NCBI GenBank assembly: GCA_019448385.1
Contig: JAGTXO010000006.1
Span: forward strand, 868,001 to 932,000
DNA length: 64,000 nucleotides
From: Diacronema lutheri
Lineage: Eukaryota; Haptophyta; Pavlovophyceae; Pavlovales; Pavlovaceae
Direction of reading: 5' to 3'
In this document: piece by piece, positions 9,153 through 18,898 of the stretch
Numbering within the stretch: position 1 is the stretch's first letter
Layout of the letters: every line of letters begins with the position of its first letter
The notes under the pieces: generated by a model
Told to the model about the DNA's origin: nothing
The model's database searches: none
The model's input: only the letters and a program-made list of their open reading frames with translations
Program-made: the position numbers and the translations under genes

Positions 9153-10457
9153 TCACGCGCCCTCGTCAAGGCGCGCGAGTCGCCACACGACGTCGGCCGC
9201 GACCTCGCTGGGCTTGCTTCGCACATGCGGTGCGGTCAAGTAGGCACGGATGGGCGCAAGCGCCTCGAGCTGCGCGGCGCGCGCCTCGTGCGCGCGCGCA
9301 CCGAGCAGCAGCGGCTCGAGCGCGTCGGCGACGGTGCGCGGCGAGCAATGGCTGAAGAGCAGCTCTGGAATGAGCGGTAATCGCGCGCGTTCCTTTTCAA
9401 AACGCGGCTCGAGCTCGACGACCAAGTTTGGGATCGAGACGTGCGCGACGCGCGCGAGGAGGCGCGCGACGAGCTCCGTCATGAGCGGCGCGGGATACAC
9501 GCACACGACCGGCGTGCGCGCGAGCGCGAGTTGTAGCACGGCCGTACCCGAGACGCTCGCAACGGCGTCGCAGCGCGAGAGCGCGGAGCGCAGCGCGCCG
9601 GGCGAGTCGTTGAGCGCCACGTCGGCGCCCAGGCCGCTGCGGTGCAGCAGCTCACACGCGCGCGCATCCGTGTCGGGCGCGTTAATCAGCAACGCGCGCA
9701 GCTCCTCGCCTCCGCGTGCGCGCCGGCGGAGCTCGTGCACCGCGTCGGGGAAGACCCGCATGGCCGCATCCACTTCGACAGGGCGGCTGCCAGCCATGAG
9801 GCCGAGCACGCGAGGGTGGCGCGGCGGCAGCACCGAGCATGGCTTTTTCGAATGCGCCGCCGCTTCGAGCTGCGCCGCCTCCGCCATCTCGAGGTGCACC
9901 TCGACCGCCGGGTGGCCGACGTATGTGTGCGGCACAGCCGCTTCCGCCCAGTGCGCGCGCTCGAAGGGGAGGAGGAGGAGGAGGTGGTCGGCGACGCCGC
10001 GGAAAGCGCGTGCGCGCGCGGCGCCGTTGCGGTACGCCCAGACCGACGGCGCGACATACTGCACAAGCGGTGGCGCCGACGCGCCGAGCCGCGCGCGCAC
10101 GCCGGCCATCACGCGCTGAGAGAAGCCCTTCGAATCAATGCACACGACGCACGCGGGGCGTGCCGCGACGATGTCGCCGACTGTCTGGTGCAGCCGCGCA
10201 CGCAGCGAGAGCAGCCGCGGAAGCACCTCGACGAGACCCATCACTGAAAGCTCCGCCATCGGGAAGAGCGATCGAAGCGCTGGCGACCCCGGCGCGCCGC
10301 AAAGCGGCATCGGGCGCGTCATCTGCGCGCCGCCGATGCCGCGGAACTCTAGCGGCCGCGCACGTGCGGCCGCGCGCGCGGAGAGCGCAGCCATCAGTCG
10401 CGCGCCGATCGCATCGCCCGAGGCCTCGCCCGCGACGAGATAGACCACGCGGGTCAT
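9153..10457 (-). CDS. LPXB: Lipid-A-disaccharide synthase
   Basis: Single exon, 434 residues, typical for the family. It opens with the diagnostic VYLVAGEASGDAIGARLM, followed by FRGIGGAQM, the hydrophobic MAELSVMGLVEVLPRL, CIDSKGFSQRV, YVAPSVWAYRNGAARA, HTYVGHPAVE, and SVSGTAVLQLALARTPVVCVYP. LpxB is a GT19 glycosyltransferase that joins UDP-2,3-diacylglucosamine to 2,3-diacylglucosamine 1-phosphate, making the lipid A disaccharide. Plants keep a mitochondrial version of this pathway, and the same role is likely here. The ATG at 10455-10457 fits the bacterial start; the frame stays open upstream but with no ATG, so any targeting sequence would need another exon. A TTTTTTTAAC run lies about 85 bases upstream, and just beyond it is copy 2 of the 139-bp module. 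Confidence 0.93.
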   Translation of the reverse strand: MTRVVYLVAGEASGDAIGARLMAALSARAAARARPLEFRGIGGAQMTRPMPLCGAPGSPALRSLFPMAELSVMGLVEVLPRLLSLRARLHQTVGDIVAARPACVVCIDSKGFSQRVMAGVRARLGASAPPLVQYVAPSVWAYRNGAARARAFRGVADHLLLLLPFERAHWAEAAVPHTYVGHPAVEVHLEMAEAAQLEAAAHSKKPCSVLPPRHPRVLGLMAGSRPVEVDAAMRVFPDAVHELRRRARGGEELRALLINAPDTDARACELLHRSGLGADVALNDSPGALRSALSRCDAVASVSGTAVLQLALARTPVVCVYPAPLMTELVARLLARVAHVSIPNLVVELEPRFEKERARLPLIPELLFSHCSPRTVADALEPLLLGARAHEARAAQLEALAPIRAYLTAPHVRSKPSEVAADVVWRLARLDEGA

Positions 10458-10555
10458 CGTCGATTTCGCGCCATCGCTTTCGCAGGGAGCCACTGACTGC
10501 ACTGTCGAGTGGACACGCTCCCAGTCTCCCACGCTGACAACTTTTTTTAACGACG

Positions 10556-10694
10556 CTTACAGGCGGGTCAGCAGGAGGGGCGCGCACGGGGCCGAGGCTG
10601 GACAAACGGAGCGAGCGAAAGGGCGCACGCAACATCAGGCCGAAATCAGGGCGTCGACCCTGTGCACGCCGGCAGCGGGAACGGCCGGGACGGC
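10556..10694 (+). mobile_element. 139-bp mobile module, copy 2
   Basis: Same length as, and almost identical to, the module at 4966-5104, but in opposite orientation. The flanks are AACGACG on the left and AAGGACG on the right, one mismatch in seven, which could be a worn target-site duplication. It lies in the 350-base gap between the lpxB start and the MYB stop, so it may have been inserted into the lpxB upstream region. I see nothing else in that gap. Confidence 0.75.
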
Positions 10695-10807
10695 AAGGAC
10701 GTGGCAGGACGCGTCATGGGCGGACACCCACACACGCCTCGCCGTCGCCGCGCCGGAAGCAGAGGCCGTCCACAACTGACAAGCCGACAACACAGCCGCC
10801 GCGCGCG

Positions 10808-13646
10808 TTAGCGCGCGTCAAGCCACTGGCTGACATCGCTCGCGATCGCCTTGGCGAGCGGGTCGGCCTGCTGCGCCGCGGCGGGCCTAGCATCGTCCGA
10901 CGCCACCATCGGCCAGAGCGCGCCCGCGCCGCTCGCCGACGGTGTCGTCGCCTCGTTGGAGAAGGTCGAGGCCATCGCGTGCAAACTAGGCGGCACGGCA
11001 AGCGAAGCCGCGGCGGGCCTCTCGCCCGCCGCGTGCGCGATGTGCAAGTTCGTCGCGCCGCGCGGCCGCCGCCGCTCGCTGAGCGTCGACACCCTGCGGC
11101 CGAGCGGCGGCGCGCCTTGATCAGATCCAGAGCTCGCAAACGGCGAGCCGGCCGTACCACCCGACGGCGAGCCGGACACGAGCGGCGAAGGCAGCAGCAC
11201 CAAGGGCGTCGAGTGCGATCCGATCGTCAGAAGAGGCGGCTGGTGCTGGTGCGTCACCCGTGACGCGGGAACACCCGCCGTCCCCGGGACCGCGCCGCCG
11301 AGCGAACTGCGCGCATGCGCCAAGGGTGGCGCGCGAGGCGCGTGCATGTCATGCGCGCGCGCGCTGCGCTCGGTGTTGCACTGCGCGATCGCCGCGGCGA
11401 CCGTCGCGGGGCTCGGGAGCGCGCTGAGCCAGCCGAGCGAGCCGACAGCCGACCCCGCGCCGGCTGGCGTCGGCTGAGCGCCGCTGTCCGCGTGCGGCGT
11501 GGGCAGGGCGAGCATGCCAGCAGCGCCCATGCCGAGCGCTGAGCCGCTGTCGCGCCCGTCGCGCGGCGTCGGGAAGTTGCACACGAACCCGCCAGCTGGA
11601 GAGAGGGTCACGAGCGGCATGCCGCGCGGCGACGCGAGCACGTCGGCGAGCGTCGCGCCGGTGATGGCCAGCAGTTCGTCGACATCGAAGGAGAACAGGT
11701 TGGTGCCGTTCGGCGTGAGCACCGGGCCGAGGCCGAAAAGCGACGACGGGCCGATCCGCAGGTCCGCGTCGCCGTGGAGCGTGGGCACTTCTCCTGCGAG
11801 GCGAAGCCGCGCGCGGAGCGCGCGGACGGCTCGGCGCCGAAGTTGGGCGCTGGCGGGGGCACGGCGAGGAGGCGCGCGGATGCGCGCGTGCATACCGTCG
11901 TGCGCGCCGTGCGGCTGGCCGCCGGCGGCGTGGCTCGCGCCTTCTCCGGCGTGGCCGGCGTGTGCAGCCGCAGCGGGCCCAGTATGGCCCGCCGGCGGCC
12001 GCGAGTCCGGCGGTGGTGCCATCCAACTGGCCGGACAGGGCGCGGCCGGCTGCTGCGCGTCGGCATCGTCGCCGTCGTCGTCGCTCTCGTCGCCCTCCTC
12101 GCCCGACATGCTCCAGTCCCCCTCCTCGTCCTCACCCATGTCGGTCCCCTCGACAACGCAGCGCTCGTTCACAAACGCCTCCGTGCCGGGCATTCGGCCA
12201 TCGTGCTCGCGCGCGTCGGGCATAGCGCTCGCGAGTGCGTGCGCGCCGCCGCTGCCCGGCACATCCGCCGCGTGCCGTGCGCGCTTGCGCGCCTGCTCGG
12301 CGCGCTCCTCCGCGTCAGCGCCTGTGCCGGTCGATGGCCTGTTATAGCCGCGGCGGAGAGGGGCGGCGGTTACGATTCGTCGCCTGCCGCGCGCCATGCA
12401 TTGCCGGCGCTTGGGCACATTGCCCGAGGCGATCTCCAGCTGCTGCCGGGTGAGCGAGGAGCCGACTAGGTCTCGGCAAAAGTCTTGCAGCCGGCTCACC
12501 TGCTTGCCCAGCTCCTGCGCGTGACACCCGCGTGGTGGCCGTGGGGGGGGGGGGGGGGGGGGGCACGCGCGCGGAGCGAAGGGGCACGGCTCGCGCATGT
12601 CGAACCGCGCAGCACGCCGACGGCGGACGAGAAACGCGCACACAGCAGACGGCCACGCGCGCCACCCGCCGCGCGCGCCCACCCGCCGCGCGCACCTGGA
12701 TGTGATTCGCCGACGGGGCCACACCCGTGTTCTCCCATGTGGCGTTAAGCTGGCGTAACTGCTCGACCAGCTGCGCGCGCAGCAGTCGCTTGGTCGCGTC
12801 GTCGGACGAGCTCTCGCGGAGCGCGGCGAGTTCGGAGCGCAGCGCGCGCTGAGCCGTGCTCGCGTTGTCGTGCGCCGCACCGATGAGCGGCGCGTCTGCG
12901 CCGTGCGGTGCCAAAGGTGCCGTCGGCAGTGGCTGCGCGGTCGGCGTGGTCGGCGTGGGCGCAGCGTCCCCAGCCAGCGGCTGGCAAGCGCCCGTCGGGC
13001 CGTCGACGGCGAGCGGTGCTGCGGCGAATGGCAGCGGGAGCAGCCCGCCTGGCGCGCTGCCCGCGCCCTCGCCGCCCGGCGCGGCGGACGCGAGCCCAGG
13101 CGCGGCGAGCGCGGGTGCGACGAGCTCAGGCTCGTCAACGGGTGTGCGGCCGAGCTCGGCGTCCTCGGCAGCGCGGTTCATCTTGCGCAGCTCACGGCGC
13201 AGCGCCGAGTTCCACCGATTCTTGATCGAGTTGTCCGTGCGGCCGGGCAGGCACTTAGCGATCAGTGACCACTTGGAGCCGTGCTCGCTGTGCGCGCGCA
13301 GCAGCAGCTGGTCCTCCTCGAGCGTCCACGGCCCACGCTTGATGTTCGGGTCGAGCTGGTTGTGCCAGCGCTCGCGGCACTGCACCGTGGTAAGAGGGCG
13401 CGCGACCGCCAAATGAGGGCGGGGGGTGAAGAGCGTCGGCGAGGCGCGTCGCACGGAGGGGTCCGCAAAGGGGTCGGCGCGCAGCGCTCAGGAAGCGCGC
13501 ACCTGCTTGCCGTTGCGGCCAGGCAGCTCGGCGGACACGATGGACCATTTTCTGATGCCGTGCTTGCTCACGAGGGCGAGGATCTTGCTGTCCTCCTCGG
13601 GCAGCCAGCTCTTCGCTGCGCTGGGGCCGCCCGAGGAAGTGTCCAT
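10808..13646 (-). CDS. R2R3-MYB transcription factor
   Basis: Three exons (13503-13646, 12696-13379, 10808-12514; both introns GT-AG and phase 0) give 844 residues. Residues 13-60 form repeat R2 ([12 protein letters not shown] ... [24 protein letters not shown]) and the next 50 form R3 ([13 protein letters not shown] ... [22 protein letters not shown]), with the three spaced Trp in each except for the usual substitutions. Intron 1 splits R2 exactly between GRNGKQ and CRERW. Such proteins bind DNA and regulate transcription in the nucleus. The rest is Ala/Pro-rich with an acidic patch (DDDGDDADA) and a short helical segment ([17 protein letters not shown]) after intron 2. Intron 2 (12515-12695) contains a 20-base C run ahead of its acceptor. 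Upstream is an A/T-rich promoter with ATATAT near 13715. It lies 146 bases downstream of the TrpE-TrpG gene in the same orientation. Confidence 0.92.
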
Positions 13647-13792
13647 GGCTATTTTTGCGGACTCGTGCGCTACACCGTCCGGTCGCGATGCCCGCCGTAA
13701 CGTATAGGAAAAAAAGATATATTGGAAAAGATGAATTAAGACCCCTTTCCAGTTGCATTCTAACTGGCAGCGGTCATGCATGACGGAAAAAG
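13647..13792 (-). promoter_or_regulatory. A/T-rich upstream region of the MYB gene
   Basis: This 146-base gap is unusually A/T-rich for the window and includes GATATATT (13709-13716 area) and an A7 run about 55-70 bases before the MYB start codon. A TATA-type core promoter is plausible but not shown. Confidence 0.35.
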
Positions 13793-16450
13793 TCAAAAAA
13801 CAACGGTTTGCGCGTGCCCATTCCGATCCGCGTCCTTGGCTTTGCGCACCGACGCGATCACATTGGAGAGAATGCGCAGCCCGTGGTCAGGCGCCTGCGG
13901 CACGACGCGTGACGACGCGCGCACGTGTGAGTAGCGCGCGTCGCCGCGACGCGCGCGCGCGGCCGGTTACGGTACCGGTAGCGACCGGCGGGCGCTCGCG
14001 AGCGCGCACTGTAAGGATGGACTCGGGGTGGAACTGCACGGCGCTCATCGGCAGCTCAACGTGCTCGACTGCCATCACCACACCGTCGTCGACCGTCTCT
14101 GCCGTCACGCGCAGCGCACTCGGGTGTGCCGAACGCTCCGAATACAGCGAATGGTATCTCGCAACCTGCGCGCAGCGAGCGGCGCGACGGCAGCGCGAGC
14201 GCGCGCACGCGTGCACTCGTCGGTCGGGCGCGCACCGCCGTACGAGGCTGGCCGGGCGCGCCAGCGGCTCGGCGGAAAAGCGGCGCGCGCGCAAAGGGGG
14301 GGGGGGGGGGGGCACGCGCGCGCCTGGAACGCGGCGGGCAGCCCTTCGAAAAGCATCGAGCTGCCGCCCGCGCACGCGGCGGGCGTGAGGCGCACGCCCG
14401 CCGGCTTGCCGTGCTGCGGGTGCGCGAGGACGGCGAGCTTTCCGCCAAAGTGCTCGACCATTGCCTGAAGGCCGAGGCAGACGCCAAATGCCGCCAGCTT
14501 GCGCCGCTCGATCTCAGCGAGGAGGGCAGAGCATTTGAAGGAGCGTGGGTTGCCAGGGCCGGGCGAGAGGACCACAAGCTCAGGTTGCAGCTCGTCGAGC
14601 AGCGCAAAGTCAAAGCCTGAGCGGATCGTTACGACTGTCGCGCCCGCCTGCCAAAAATAGTTTGCGAGCGTATTCACGAACGAGTCCTCGTGGTCCACGA
14701 GGACGACGCGCACGGCGCGCGCCGAGGCGAGCGCGGCGGGCACCGCGCCGTCGCCCTGCCACCCCGCCGGCGCGGCGGGCACGAGCGGCGCGCCGCCGCC
14801 CGCCGCCTTGGCCGCACGCGCCGCGTCCGACGCCTCGCGCAGCGCCTCGCGCATCGCCGACGCCTTCAGCTCGGTCTCGGCCTCCTCGGCGGCGGGCACC
14901 GAGTCGTAGAGCAGCGTCGCGCCCGCTCGCACCGCCGCCTCGCCGCGCTGGATGTGCACCGTGCGCAACGTGAGTCCGGTGTTGATCCTGCCGTCGAAGC
15001 CAGCCATGCCAATCGCACCGCCATACCACGCGCGCGGCGAGCGCTCATGCTGCTCGACGAAACGCATCGCCCAAATCTTTGGCGCGCCGGTAACCGTTAC
15101 CGCCCACATGTGGCAGAGGAACGCGTCGAGCGCGTCGAAGCCCGGCCGCAGGTAGCCCTCGACGTGATCGACGGTGTGGATAAGCCGCGAGTACATCTCG
15201 ATTTGCCGACGGCCAATCACGCGGACGGAGCCGGGCGCGCAGATGCGCGATTTGTCGTTGCGGTCGACGTCGGTGCACATGGTAAGCTCCGACTCCTCCT
15301 TTGGGTCCGACAAGATCTTCTGGATGTTTTGCGCGTCCTCGAGCGCGTCGGCGCCACGCCGGATTGTGCCAGAGATTGGGCATGTCTCGACGCGCAGCCC
15401 AGCGGCGTCCGACTCGACGCGGACGAACATCTCGGGCGAGGCGCCAACGAGGAACTCGGCGTCGCCCAGGTTGATCGCAAAGCCGTACGGCGACGGGTTG
15501 CGCACGCGCAGCGTCCGGAAGATGTGCGACGGCTGCGCATCGCACTCGTCCGCGAACCGCTGCGACAGCACGACCTCGAACAGGTTGCCGACGCGAAACT
15601 CGTCCTTGGCGCGCTCGACGAGCGTGGCGAACTCGCCGGGCGCGTGGTCTCGCGGCGTGGCCGGCGCGCGCGGCACATGCACCGACGCCGCTGGCGCGCG
15701 CGCGAGCGCGGTTGTCGACAGCTCGTCGATGGAGAATTCGTACGAGACGACCCATGCGTCACGCGCGACAATGTCGTGCACAAAGATCTGGTCGGGAAGG
15801 TAGAGGACGAGGTCGCGCTGGCCATCAGATCCGCGCGCCGGACGCAGCTCCACCGATTCAAACTGTAGCGCCAGGTCGTACCCAAACGCGCCGTACAGCC
15901 CGAGCTGCGGCTCGTCTGCGCACTTGAAGAGCGCGACGAGGCAGCGAACGACGGAGAAGATGGAGGGCTGCTTGGAGCGCTCCTCTTCTGCGAACCAGCG
16001 GTCGGAGATGCGCACCTGCCCGCGCAGCGCGTCGTCGCCCGCGGGCTCGAGCGACAGCACCGCCGGCTCGGCGGCGAGCGCGGGCTTGATCGCGCGCAGC
16101 AGCACGCGACCGCGCGCGTTGAGCGCGGTAACGGAGAACGAGCGGCCGCATGCCTCGAGGACGAGCGGTGGCGCGGTAAAGCCCATCGTCCAGTGCGCAT
16201 ACCGCCCGGGAAACTCGTACGAAGACTCGAGGATCAGCCCGCGGTGCGCGTCGATTGAGTCGACGAGCGCCTGGAACTCGCGCTCATGCTCGGTGACGGC
16301 GCGGACGGCGCAATCGACGGTGATGCCCCCCTCGGTAGTGTACCGGCCCGGACGCGAGCGCTGCTTTGGCGCGCCCATCGTGCGCCCCGCGTGCACCCGC
16401 TTCTTGTGTGGCCGCTCGCCGCCGTCCTCGTCATCGCGCGCGGCACGCAT
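13793..16450 (-). CDS. Anthranilate synthase, fused TrpE-TrpG
   Basis: Three exons (14324-16450, 14010-14165, 13793-13894) give 794 residues. The N-terminal part is chorismate-binding TrpE (LGLYGAFGYDLALQFE; TCPISGTIRRG; ELTMCTDVDRNDKSR; VEGYLRPGFDALDAF; AVTVTGAPK). The C-terminal part is the class I glutamine amidotransferase TrpG with its nucleophile FGVCLGLQ and the FHPES catalytic His/Glu. The enzyme makes anthranilate from chorismate and glutamine, the first step of tryptophan synthesis. Fused TrpEG of this order is typical of some bacteria (for example rhizobia). Intron 1 (14166-14323) must use a GC donor: CAG/GCGCGC keeps LPAAFQ-VARYHS in frame, while the nearest GT shifts frame. It also holds an 18-base C run. 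The start ATG is the first in frame; a plastid leader on an unseen upstream exon is possible. Shares a 119-base promoter with the dihydroxyacetone kinase. Confidence 0.93.
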
Positions 16451-16569
16451 GGTGGGTGGGCCGCGACACGCAGCCAAGGGGAGGGGACCCGTCACTGCCG
16501 CCACAGCGCAGAGGCGTTGCACGCGTAACGCGGCGCTGCATCCCCTGGCAATTATTGAACCTGAGCGTG
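16451..16569. promoter_or_regulatory. Shared promoter region, TrpE-TrpG and dihydroxyacetone kinase
   Basis: The 119 bases between two divergent start codons must carry both promoters. A CAATTATTGAACC stretch (16548-16560) is the only A/T-rich part. No specific factor site can be named. Confidence 0.35.
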
Positions 16570-18747
16570 ATGGAGGCCCATCGGATGCCAGGGCTCGACC
16601 GGCAGAGCTCGAAGAAGCTGCTCAACGAGCCGACGGACGCTGTGCAGCAGATGATCGAGGGTCTGGTCGAAACGACGGCCGGCCTCAATCGCATCGACGG
16701 CCACAACGTTGTCGTGCGCGCCGACATTGAGGCCGTGCGCGACCAGCAGGTCGCGATCATCTCGGGTGCGCGCTCGCACACACACGCGCGCGACCGCAGC
16801 GCGCTGTGGCTCGTGACGTGAGCGCGCTGCGCGCGCCGACTTTCCGCGCAACAGGCGGTGGCAGCGGCCACGAACCTTCGCACGGCGGCTGGGTCGGCCC
16901 CGGCATGCTGAGCGCGGCCGTCGCGGGCGACATCTTTGCCTCCCCGCCGACCGCGAGCGTGCTCGCCGCAATCTTGACGGTGACCGGCGCGCCAGGCTGC
17001 GTGCTCATCATCAAGAACTACACGGGCGATAGGCTTAACTTTGGCCTCGCCGCCGCGCAGGCGCGCGCCGCTGGCGTCGCCGTCGAAGTCATAATTGTCG
17101 GCGAGGACTGCGCGCTGCCTGCGAACGAGGCCGAGCCGAGCCGCCGGCGCGGGCTCGCAGGCACCGTGCTCGTGCACAAGGTGGCGGGCGCGGCGGCGGC
17201 GGCCGGGCTATCGCTCGCCAATGTCGCCGACGAGGCGCGCAAAGCCGCCGCCGCCGTCGGCACCGTCGGCCTGTCGCTCACGTCATGCACGCTGCCCGGC
17301 CAGAACGCGCCACAGCGGATCCCAGCCGGGAAGGTTGAGATGGGTCTCGGCATCCACGGTGCGCGCGCGCGCGCGCGCACCGCGCCGCGCCGCGCCGCGC
17401 TGAGCGCGCGCTGCGCCGCCGGCCCGCCGCGCGCCGCCTGACGCCCGCCGCCCGCCGCCCGCCGCCCGCTGCGCGCGCGCGCAGGCGAACCGGGCGCGAG
17501 CACGACGTCGCTCGCGCACGTGGACGCGCTCGTCGACGCGCTGCTCGAGCAGGTGCTCTCGCAGGCGCCTGGCCACCGCTTCTTGACCGTCGAGCGCGGC
17601 GAGCGCGTGTGTCTGCTCGTGAACAACCTCGGCGCCACGACGCACATGGAGCTCGCCATCGCCGTGCGGCGCGCGGTCGCGCAGCTCGAGGCGCGCTGGC
17701 GCGTGCGCGTCGCGCGCGTTTTCACCGGCACCTTCATGTCGTCGCTCGACATGGCGGGCATCTCGCTCTCTGTCATGCGCCTCAACGACCTGCGCACCGC
17801 ACGCCTCGACGCGCTCACGCGCGCGCCGGCGTGGCCGAGCGTACCGGGCATGCGCGTGCCCGGGCGCGCGCCGATCGCCGCCGTCTCTCTCGCCGCGATG
17901 GGCGGCACGAGCGCGCGCGGACGGCTGACGAGCGCGTCGCTTGTCGAGCGCGCACTCCGGCGCGCGTGCGCGCGCGTCGTCGCGTGCCACGCGCAGCTCA
18001 ACCACTGGGATCGGCTTGTCGGCGACGGCGATTGTGGCGACACTTTAAATGCGGGCGCAAGCGCCGTCCTCGCCGCGCTCGACGGGCTGGCCGAGCCGGA
18101 CGCGGCGCTCAGCGACGCCGCGTCCGCGCTTCGGCTCATCGCTCGCGCGATCGAGCGCATGGGCGGCTCTTCCGGCGCTCTGTATCACATCGGTCTGACC
18201 GCCGCGGCATCGGCGGCCGTCGCGCGCGCCGCGGACGAGTCGGAGGCCGTCGTGTGGGCGGAGGCGCTCAGGGCCGCCGTGGACGCCATCATGGAGTTTG
18301 GCGGCGCGCGCCCAGGCTTCAGGCGCGCGCGCGCGCGCGCGTGCCGCGCACGTCTGCGCGGCGCGCGCCCGCGCGCGCGCGCGCCCGCGCGCGCGCGCGG
18401 CCGGGTAACTCTGCGCGGCGCTTGCTTGACGCGGCCGCGCGCCCGCGCCGTGCGCCGCGCCGCGCAGGACGATGCTTGACGCCATCGTGCCGGCGAGCGA
18501 AGCGCTGCACGAGGCAGCAGCGCACAATGCGTCCGCTGCGGAGTGTGCACGCCGCGCGATTGACGCGGCAGAGAGGGGCGCGGAGGCGACCAAGGCCATG
18601 CGCGCCCACGCGGGCCGTACGGCCTACGTGCCCGAAGCGAACCAAAAGGGCGTGCCTGATCCGGGAGCGATGGGCGCCGTCGAGTGGATGCGCGGCGTCG
18701 GCGAGGCGCTCGGCCTCGAGTACGAGCCGCTCGCCGCCGAGGGGTGA
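16570..18747 (+). CDS. DAK: ATP-dependent dihydroxyacetone kinase (DhaK-DhaL fusion)
   Basis: Four exons (16570-16765, 16855-17358, 17485-18322, 18468-18747) give 605 residues, the normal length. The DhaK half has GGGSGHEPSHGGWVG, DIFASPPT, IIKNYTGDRLNFG and GLGIHGEPG, whose His binds the substrate covalently. The DhaL half has the Mg-binding GDGDCGDTL, GGSSGALY and RTMLDAIVPA. The enzyme phosphorylates dihydroxyacetone (and glyceraldehyde) in the cytosol or plastid, feeding triose phosphates to glycolysis; eukaryotic forms may also act as FMN cyclase. Introns 1 and 2 are GT-AG and restore ISG-GGSGHE and GIHG-EPGA exactly. Intron 3 fits best as GC-AG (TTCAG/GCGCGC), giving GARPGFRTMLDA; an in-frame GT 18 bases later would add six Arg/Ala residues. 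Introns 2 and 3 are almost pure CG repeats. Confidence 0.93.
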
Positions 18748-18898
18748 GGGAGCCGACGCAAGCTGTCGCGCAGAGAGAGCAAAGTGGCATTCAGCTCAGC
18801 AACGGACCACGGACCCACCAGTCGCCACTCGGTGAGTGCAGCTGGGTGAGTGTCGCTGTGGCGGTGAAGCGTCCTGCGACCGCCAATCGAGGCACGCG

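Noticed and set aside
18323-18340. GT donor 18 bases further on for intron 3 of the dihydroxyacetone kinase
   Set aside because: It keeps frame but adds six Arg/Ala residues inside the conserved PGxRTMLDA join; kept only as an alternative.
7308-18747. Bacterial contamination (ROK kinase, LpxB, TrpE-TrpG, DhaK look bacterial)
   Set aside because: Neighbouring and internal spliceosomal introns, shared codon use and interleaved eukaryotic genes show nuclear DNA.
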